This document shows, one piece after another, positions 57,320 through 64,000 of a DNA stretch of 64,000 bases. This stretch comes from Diphasiastrum complanatum. Taxonomy: Eukaryota; Streptophyta; Lycopodiopsida; Lycopodiales; Lycopodiaceae. The stretch's first letter is position 1; each line of letters begins with the position of its first letter. The notes below the pieces were generated by a model. That model was not told where the DNA came from. It saw nothing but the letters and a program-made list of their open reading frames with translations, and did not search any database. Made by a program: the position numbers and the translations under genes. The DNA is taken from positions 11,853,068-11,917,067 of the forward strand of contig CM055107.1 in NCBI GenBank assembly GCA_029204225.1, in the 5' to 3' direction.

Positions 57320-58019
57320 TATTGAAATTTCACAATTCTAGCTTGACCATTTTTGGTCAAATGCATTGTACTTGGCAAAATGGCCATGTAAATAGATGTC
57401 ACATGTGCCAAATCACATAGGATGCTTTCCAATAAGTTCATTCCTCATATTATATTGTGATAGCATCTTTGAAATGAGGCAAAAATGTGTTTGGATGGCT
57501 AGAGAAATTCTAGGATCTAAAATTAGCATGTTTTTCATTATTTTTTTTTTCTCGAGATCTTGACCCCAAGTTAGGGTGGATCCAATGACCTATTAGGTTA
57601 GATATTAGGGTTAGGGTATGAAAAGTTCAGAGGTGTCCTAGTATGCTCAGATCCGAGCTTGAAATGTATAAATACATGATGAGATCTTCATCAAATTATG
57701 AAGAAAAATCGAGTTTTTCCACTTCTATCATCATTGTCTTTTGGTGGCGAGTTCTAACTATTGGATGTGAGTGTTTTAATACATTAATTGCTTGGATTGA
57801 AAGGTGCTGAAGTTGTTTACAGGTCTGAGAAGCTTAATGTACTTTACTTTGGTTCATTTGATTAAATCTATGTGCCTAATGTGGAGTTAAATACCAAATT
57901 TGCTAGTTTTGGTAACTAGTCTTGATTCTAGCTCATAGTTTGGATCTAGATCTTTTATTTGTGCATCCTCCATCACTTTTAGGATTGATTGAGATTAAAT
58001 TTGCTGTAAAATTTTGTCA
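57320..58019 (+). repeat. 5' LTR of copia element
   Basis: TATTGAAATTTCACAATTC to ATTTTGTCA, 700 bp. Contains a TATA box tataaata at 57667-57674. It has about 37 bp (57692-57728) that are absent in the other LTR. Confidence 0.93.
57667..57674 (+). promoter_or_regulatory. LTR TATA box
   Basis: tataaata, also conserved in the 3' LTR at 63117-63124. Confidence 0.65.
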
Positions 58020-58032
58020 TGGTATCAGAGCC
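58020..58032 (+). promoter_or_regulatory. Primer-binding site (tRNA-Met type)
   Basis: TGGTATCAGAGCC immediately after the LTR. Confidence 0.92.
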
Positions 58033-58810
58033 TAATCAAAAGTGAGCTTTAGATTTGATTTTCTCAAGCTTTGATCCTAGATTTTAGTATTAGCTTTGCT
58101 CGTAGTACTAGTCGCTAATCTAGTGATTGTAGTTTCATTTGAGTGATAATAGATCAAAGGGAACTTGTTTTGCTGAGTTATAGCTGCACGAACCGAAATT
58201 GACCCATTTTCATTCAACCAAATCAAATTAGAAAGTTCTTATGAGTTGAATCTTGGAGTACATGTCTCCTAGTAGAGATTTTTATAAGGATTTGAATGCC
58301 ACCACTCTTTAGAAGTTTGGATCAGCCATTTGAAAGCTTAATTAGGTCATTCTTAGGCTTCTTAAGGTCCTAAAATACACCTTTTAGGTTCAGATCAAGT
58401 GTTTTGATGAGTTTTTCCATCTAGAAATGCAAAAGTAGTGAAATTTGTGTTTCTATTCTACTCGGTTTTGGATAGGTTTGTGATTGAATATGTCAATGTG
58501 ATTCAACTTGAATTTAAGAGGCTTTATTTGTAAGACATTTGTGTGTTATAAAGTGCTTTTGGTTCAGTATAGGTGGATTCACCCTTCTTGTGAAGTCGAG
58601 ATCAAGGAGGAGACTAGTTTGATCAAATCTATAGTAGGTTTGGATCTAGTTTGGATCTTGAAGATAGATCAAGCTCAAGATCACCTTAGATCTTTTTGAG
58701 AAATCAGAGAGTGATTCATCTCAGGTCCCAAAGAGAGTGGGATAGCTAGTAGTGATCATATCTTGTACAATCTATCTTGTTTCTTTGAATCTATCTTTTT
58801 ATCATTGAAG
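58033..58810 (+). other. Copia leader
   Basis: About 780 bp untranslated leader between PBS and gag ATG; no conserved ORF. Confidence 0.7.
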
Positions 58811-60124
58811 ATGGCATCCATAAGTGCCTATTTTTTGGATTCTAGTGATAGATTGAACTCTTCAAATTGTTCAATTTGGAAGTTAAGAATGGAATCCATC
58901 CTTATCATGCAAGATTTGATGGATATTGTGAATGGAGAGGAAGATGAGCCAATCCATCCACAAGAAGCAACTAAATACAAGAGAAGGTGCAAGCTTGCAC
59001 TCCATTGTATTAAGATGAATGTTGCAAATGATTTGCTCAAAGAAGTAGAAGCATGTACCTCAGCCCAAGAGGCTTGGGAGACTCTTCAAAAGATCTATGA
59101 GTCCAAGAATACCTCAAAGTTACTTTCCCTCAAAAACCAAGTTCTTCAATGCTTTCAAGGGAGGAGTGAGAGTGAACATCAATTTGTTTTGAGAGTAAAA
59201 GATTTGAACAAAGAGCTTACTTATGTTGGTGAACCTATTAAAGAGAGTGAGCTTGTGCAAATGGTTTTGAATGGCTTATGTAGTGATTTTACTAACCTTG
59301 TCCAAAGCTATGCCATCATGGGAAACTTGCCTACAATTGAAGACCTTCAAAGTGTGTTGATGGCCGAGGAGAGTAGGAAGGCTCATATCGAATCAAGGAT
59401 GGAGAGGCTCTCCATCAATGATGGTGATGACAAAGCCTTATTTTTCAAGAGCAAAGGCAAAGCAAAGACCAAGGGAGGAGCATTCAAAAGGGAGCAAGCA
59501 AAGGATGGAGATCAAGGAGGATCCACATCCTCATCATCACAAGTCAAGCCCAAGAAGGACAAATCTAAGATAAAGTGCTACTATTGTAGCAAGATGGGGC
59601 ATTATGCCTCGGAATGCTTCAAGAGGAAGCAAGATCAAAGCCAAGCCAACATTGGACAAGAGGAGGTAGAGAGCCATCATGAGGACTCACTCATGATGTC
59701 AACCTTTTCATCATCAAATGTCAAAAGTGAAGATCCTTGGTGGATAGATAGTGGGGCTAGCTCCCACATGTCGGGTAAAAGGGAATATTTTTCTCAACTC
59801 ACACCTTATGTTGGACCTATAAAGTCCATTTTTACAGCAAATGATCATGAATGTAAAGTTGAAAGTGTGGGATCCATTCCCTTATGCTTAGGATCCAAGA
59901 CTAAGATAGATGGTGTTCTCTTCATTCCTAGCATCACTAAAAATTTTCTTAGTGTTGGCCAACTTTTAGATCATGGTTTCATTGTGAAGTTCTCTACTAA
60001 TGTATGCAACATCAAGAAAAGTGGGATGATCATAGCAAGGGGAACAAGGTTTGGGAGGTTATTTAAGCTTGATGCTTTTGTAAATCCTAACCAAGTTGTG
60101 ATGGTAGCCAAGAGACCAAGATGA
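58811..60124 (+). CDS. copia gag-protease ORF
   Basis: 437 residues from the ATG at 58811. UBN2-type gag: SNCSIWKLRMESILIMQDLM, AQEAWETLQKIYESKN, SEHQFVLRVKDLNKELTYVG. The CCHC knuckle CYYCSKMGHYASEC lies at about 59577, and the protease box WWIDSGASSHMSG at about 59740 has an intact D-S-G. It ends with NFLSVGQLLDHGFIVKF and a stop at 60122-60124 that overlaps the ATG of the next ORF (ATGA). In related elements the polyprotein continues here, so this is a lesion or a stop-restart; the flanking coding is otherwise continuous. Confidence 0.9.
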   Translation: MASISAYFLDSSDRLNSSNCSIWKLRMESILIMQDLMDIVNGEEDEPIHPQEATKYKRRCKLALHCIKMNVANDLLKEVEACTSAQEAWETLQKIYESKNTSKLLSLKNQVLQCFQGRSESEHQFVLRVKDLNKELTYVGEPIKESELVQMVLNGLCSDFTNLVQSYAIMGNLPTIEDLQSVLMAEESRKAHIESRMERLSINDGDDKALFFKSKGKAKTKGGAFKREQAKDGDQGGSTSSSSQVKPKKDKSKIKCYYCSKMGHYASECFKRKQDQSQANIGQEEVESHHEDSLMMSTFSSSNVKSEDPWWIDSGASSHMSGKREYFSQLTPYVGPIKSIFTANDHECKVESVGSIPLCLGSKTKIDGVLFIPSITKNFLSVGQLLDHGFIVKFSTNVCNIKKSGMIIARGTRFGRLFKLDAFVNPNQVVMVAKRPR

Positions 60125-61674
60125 CCACATTTGACTTGTGGCACAAGAGGCTTGGTCACATCAACACCAAGTCCATGGAAGCTATGTGCAAGGAGGAGCT
60201 TGCTCTCGGCCTTCCAAGATCTTTGGCAAAGGAAGAAAGGGTATGTGAAGCTTGTGCCTTGTCTAAGGCACACAAGTTACCTTTTTCAAGTTCAATCACA
60301 AAGACAAGTCATCCTCTCGAGTTGATCCACTCGGATGTGCATCTTGCTAGCACAAAGAGCAATGGTGGAGCTACAATGTTTGTCACCTTTATAGATGACT
60401 ACTCAAGATATGGATGGGTATATCTACTTTCCTCTAAAGCACATGTTTTTGAGAGTTTTGTAAAGTTCAAGACTTTTGTTGAAAAGCATCATAATCACAA
60501 GATCAAGTTCTTTAGAAGTGATAATGGAGAAGAAGATATCTCCAATGAATTCAAAGACTTTTGTGATCAAGAAGGGATCAAGAAAGAGTTATCTTGCCCC
60601 TACACTCCTCAACAAAATGGGATGGCCGAGAAGAGAAATAGGACACTATGTGAGTATTCTAAAGCTCTAAGGTTAGATGCATGCCTACCTAAGTCTTTTT
60701 GGAGAGAAGCTCTCACATGTGCTAACTTCTTATGTAATAGAGTTCCATGTAGCTCTATAAATGATAAAACATCTTATGAGTTATTGTATGGAGAAAAGCC
60801 TAATCTCAAAAGCTTGAAGATGTTTGGATGTATTTGCTATGTACATGTCCCTTTGGACAAAAGAACCAAGGAGAATCCATCATCCATGAAGGGGATCATG
60901 GTAGGTTATGGCAATGCAAGCAAAGGTTACAAAATCTACATTCCCTCTTCTCAAAAGGTTGCCATTTCTAGAGATATCATTTTTTATGAGATTAGAATGC
61001 ATAAGCTTGAAGATGATTCATTTAACCACTCTATTGGAAGAGAGGTACCCGAGATCAAGGAGGAGCTTGATCATGAGGAGGAGCTAGAACCAAGAACACC
61101 AAGCACACCAAGAAGATCCACAAGGTCAAGGATGGAGCCAGTAAGGCTCACATACAAGGACAAGGGTAAGCAAGTCGAGGAAAGTACTTCTTCTTATGTC
61201 TTTATCACATCTTTTGAAGAGCCTTCAAATGTTAGTGAAGCTTTAGAATCAAAGGAGTGGTTTCAAGCTATGTGTGATGAGTACAATGCATTGATGGAAA
61301 ATGATACTTGGATGCTTGTTGATTTACATTTGGATAGGAATGTAATTGGATGTAAGTGGGTTTTTAAGCTCAAGTTGAATCAAGATAGAAGTGTTTCTAA
61401 GCACAAGGCAAGGCTTGTAGCCAAGGGGTATGGCATAGATTATGATGAGACCTTTGCACCCGTGGCAAAGACTGGTCACCATAAGACTAATCATTGCTCT
61501 TGCTTCTCACTTTCATTGGTTATTGTTTCAAATGGATGTGTCAAATGCTTTCTTAAATGGTCATTTGAAAGAGGATATATTCATGGAGCAGCCCAAGGGC
61601 TTCATCAAGCAAGGTATGGAAGACAAGGTGTGTCATCTCAAGAGGAGCTTGTATGGTTTGAAACAAGCTTCTAG
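60121..61674 (+). pseudogene. copia integrase and RT start
   Basis: Opens with the GAG-pre-integrase domain (LWHKRLGHINTKSMEAM, CEACALSKAHKLPF). Integrase core: ELIHSDVH (Asp), VTFIDDYSRYGWVYLL, FFRSDNGEEDISNEF (Asp), CPYTPQQNGMAEKRNRTL (Glu). An acidic linker with SRMEPVRLTYKD follows, then RT start EWFQAMCDEYNALMENDTWM and KARLVAKGYGIDYDETFAPV. A one-base indel near 61470 throws the remaining codons out of frame; the true reading continues in the next ORF. The usual GGEY after the second Asp reads GEED. Confidence 0.88.
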
Positions 61675-62755
61675 AACTTGGAACACAAGGCTCAATACTT
61701 TTCTTATCTCTATTGGACTTACTCCTAGTGAGTATGATCCCACCTTGTACATAAGATTTAGTGCAAAAGACATTGTACTTTTATTACTTTATGTTGATGA
61801 TATCATACTTAGTGGAGATGATTTAGAAGGTGTTGAGAAAACTAAGCTAGATCTATCCAAAGAGTTCAAGATGGTAGATCTCAGGCTTTTGCACGTCATT
61901 TTGGGTATAGAAGTACTTAGATCTTTAGATTATGTCTTCATTTGTCAATCTAAGTATGCCAATTCATTACTCAATAGATTTAACATGCATGGATGCAAGC
62001 ATGTAGAGACTCCTATGGAGCATGATGTAAAAGTGACCAATAAAGAGTATGAAAGATCCTTCAAGGACATCACTCTTTATAGGCAACTTATTGGCTCCTT
62101 AATGTGGATAACCATAACAAGACCTAATCTATGCTATAGTGTTTGCAAGCTTAGTCAAAATATGCAAGATCCATTAGTTATCCATTGGAAATGTGCCAAA
62201 AGAATATTGAGATACATTTCGGGCACACTAGATTTTGGGATCCTTTATAGAGGTGAATCCATTAACTTGCATGCTTTTAGTGATTCAGATTTTTCAGGGG
62301 AAAAGAAGGATAGAAAGTCAACAAGTGCCTTTGCAACTTACATTGGAGAAGGTGTGGTTTTTTGGCTATCAAAGAAGCAAAAAACAATATCTCTTTCATC
62401 AACCGAGACCGAGTACAAGGCTCTAACAACCACAACCAAGGAAGTACTATGGATCAAAAGGTTGCTTGAGGAGCTCAAAGTGATCAAATCAGGTGTCATT
62501 CCACTCATCTACAATGACAACATCTCAGCCCAACACCTAGCATCCAATCCAATCTAACATGCAAAGAGCAAACACATAGAAATTGCTCACAACTTTGTAA
62601 GAGAAAAGGTCCAAGCTAAGGAGGTCTCATTGGAGCATGTTTCAAGTGAAGAATGCATAGCTGATATATTGACAAAGCCTCTTCAAAAGAATGCTTTTTT
62701 GAAGCTTAAATCAACCCTTGGCTTAATTAGTAAAGCTATGTTATCATCTAGGTAG
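61442..62755 (+). pseudogene. copia RT and RNase H
   Basis: In the shifted frame: RLIIALASHFHWLLFQMDVS with the first RT Asp, NAFLNGHLKEDIFMEQPKGF, LKRSLYGLKQASRTWN, and the catalytic LLLYVDDIILSG (about 61780). RNase H: LHAFSDSDFSGEKKDRKSTS, WLSKKQKTISLSSTETEYKA, then IYNDNISAQHLASNPI and a TAA at 62556-62558 where relatives have Tyr. Reading resumes as HAKSKHIEIAHNFVREKV to ADILTKPLQK and the final stop at 62753-62755. Both catalytic boxes are intact. Confidence 0.9.
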
Positions 62756-62760
62756 ATTGT

Positions 62761-62769
62761 GAGAAAAAG
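62761..62769 (+). promoter_or_regulatory. Polypurine tract
   Basis: gagaaaaag immediately before the 3' LTR. Confidence 0.8.
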
Positions 62770-63433
62770 TATTGAAATTTCACAATTCTAGCTTGACCAT
62801 TTTTTGTCACATGCATTGTACTTGGCAAGATGGCCATGTAAATAGATGCCACACGTACCAAATCACATAGGATGCTTTCCAATAAGTTCATCCCTCATAT
62901 TACATTGTGATAGCATCTTTGAAATGAGGCAAAAATGTGTTTGGATAGGCTAGAGAAATTCTAGGATCTAAAAATAGCATGTTTTTCATTGTTTTTGGAT
63001 CTCGAGATCTTGACCCCAAGTTAGGATGTATCCAATGACCTATTAGGTTAGATATTAGGGTTAGGATATGAAAAGTTCAGAAGTGCCCTAATATGCTCAG
63101 ATCCGAGCTTGAAATGTATAAATACATGATGGGATCTCCATCATCATTGTCTTTTGGTGGCGAGTTCTAGCTATTAGATGTGAGACTTTTTATGCATTAG
63201 TTTCTTGGATTGGAAGGTGCTGAACTTGTTTACAGTTCTGAGAAGCTTGATGTACTTTACTTTGGTTCATTTGATCAAATCTATGTGCCTAATGTGGAGT
63301 TAAATTTCAAATTTGCTAGTTTTGGTAACTAGTCTTGATTCTAGCTCATAGTTTGGATCTAGATCTTTTATTTGTGCATCCTCCATCACTTTTAGGATTG
63401 ATTGAGATTGAATTTGCTGTAAGATTTTGTCAA
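62770..63433 (+). repeat. 3' LTR of copia element
   Basis: 664 bp, starts TATTGAAATTTC and ends GATTTTGTCA; very similar to the 5' LTR except for one deletion of about 37 bp near 63140 and scattered substitutions. Confidence 0.93.
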
Positions 63434-63438
63434 GTTTC
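63434..63438. repeat. Target duplication AGTTT, right
   Basis: Matches 57315-57319. Confidence 0.85.
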
Positions 63439-64000
63439 ATAAACTATTTTAAACATTACTTATGTTAAATGGACATTTAAGAATTATTAACTTTATGAGG
63501 TCATTTTTTTGCCTTCTTTGATGTTAAATAACTTCTCAGTACGAGCTCAGATTACTGGGCTCTTCGCATTAATTGACTGTACAAGTTAGCATTTAGGCCT
63601 ATCCTATAATTTTTATTTTCTATAGTATAAGTGTCTTCTCTTGGAGAATAGCACCAAAATCATCAATGCCATATACAGCCAAAACAAAAATGCGATGGAA
63701 AACACAAACTACTAAATAAAATGAAAATAACAAAACAACAGCCACATGCAGAAAGTTAAGCCAGGCAAGATGCTAATCAAGTGGACAAACTGAAGGAGAA
63801 GACATAAGTCATCACAACACCAATGAAAAGACATGACAAAGCTTGCTAAAGAAAAGAAAAAAAAGAGGGAAATGACAAATAGTGTAAGTAGTACCTCACA
63901 ACTGCAATCTAAAGTGTGTTGAAAAGGGTAGTAAAATGGAGAGATATCGGGCAGCCACCAAATAGAGATAAGAGGGACTTGCAAAAGCAACTAAATAATG
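63439..64000. other. Unassigned right edge
   Basis: No gene recognised. A minus-strand frame at 63990-63712 is hydrophobic and Phe/Cys-rich but matches nothing. Confidence 0.35.

Larger units (their letters stand above)
57320..63433 (+). mobile_element. Structurally complete Ty1/copia retrotransposon
   Basis: 6114 bp with LTRs 57320-58019 and 62770-63433, PBS 58020-58032, polypurine tract gagaaaaag at 62761-62769 and AGTTT target duplication. Domain order gag, knuckle, protease, integrase, RT, RNase H fits copia. The coding region is nearly complete (58811-62755) but has three lesions: an ATGA stop/start overlap at 60121-60124, a frameshift near 61470 and a stop at 62556-62558. It is the youngest-looking element of the window. 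Its LTR start reads TATTG rather than TGTTG in both copies. Confidence 0.95.

Overview
The window is plant nuclear DNA. It holds a GT-AG split plant gene with kilobase introns, plant-type Ty1/copia and Ty3/gypsy retrotransposons whose primer-binding sites match initiator tRNA-Met, hAT-type non-autonomous DNA transposons, and almost no dense coding. Long repeat-filled introns point to a seed plant with a large or slowly purged genome. An early-diverging angiosperm is one guess, but the sequence does not settle it.

Region 1 (1-28.7 kb) is dominated by one gene on the minus strand. Seven coding exons between 28692 and 2844 join without a frame break into a 377-residue DUF1338 protein. This is the plant FLO7/HGLS-type 2-oxoadipate dioxygenase (decarboxylase) of lysine catabolism, with a plastid-like N-terminus. 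The 1.1 kb CDS is spread over 25.8 kb. Its introns hold gypsy gag, protease and integrase remnants, long terminal repeats (LTRs), a broken hAT transposase, a copia reverse-transcriptase (RT) remnant, and at least two hAT-like miniature elements with 8-bp target duplications. A gypsy gag fragment lies downstream of the gene at 884-1582.

Region 2 (28.8-34.4 kb) has a decayed plus-strand copia element (gag to RNase H) in which a deletion fuses integrase to RT, then unassigned sequence.

Region 3 (34.4-45.8 kb) is a nest. A minus-strand copia element (LTRs 34379-34871 and 45261-45770) is split inside gag by another LTR element (LTRs 36556-37306 and 43683-44489). The inner element has gag and protease plus further ORFs, including a coiled-coil ORF, but no recognisable integrase, RT or RNase H. 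Its left LTR is oddly followed by a second copy of the target duplication and 67 bp of the host copia gag.

Region 4 (45.8-57.3 kb) is mostly unassigned AT-rich DNA. It has a copia RNase H remnant abutting a broken ankyrin/PGG membrane-protein gene (minus strand, about 50.9-52.5 kb), and a plus-strand transposon-like region with a Ulp1/C48 peptidase-like domain (about 52.9-56.4 kb).

Region 5 (57320-63433) is a structurally complete copia element: two LTRs, PBS, polypurine tract and a 5-bp AGTTT target duplication. Its ORFs carry a few lesions. No tRNA, rRNA or CRISPR was found.
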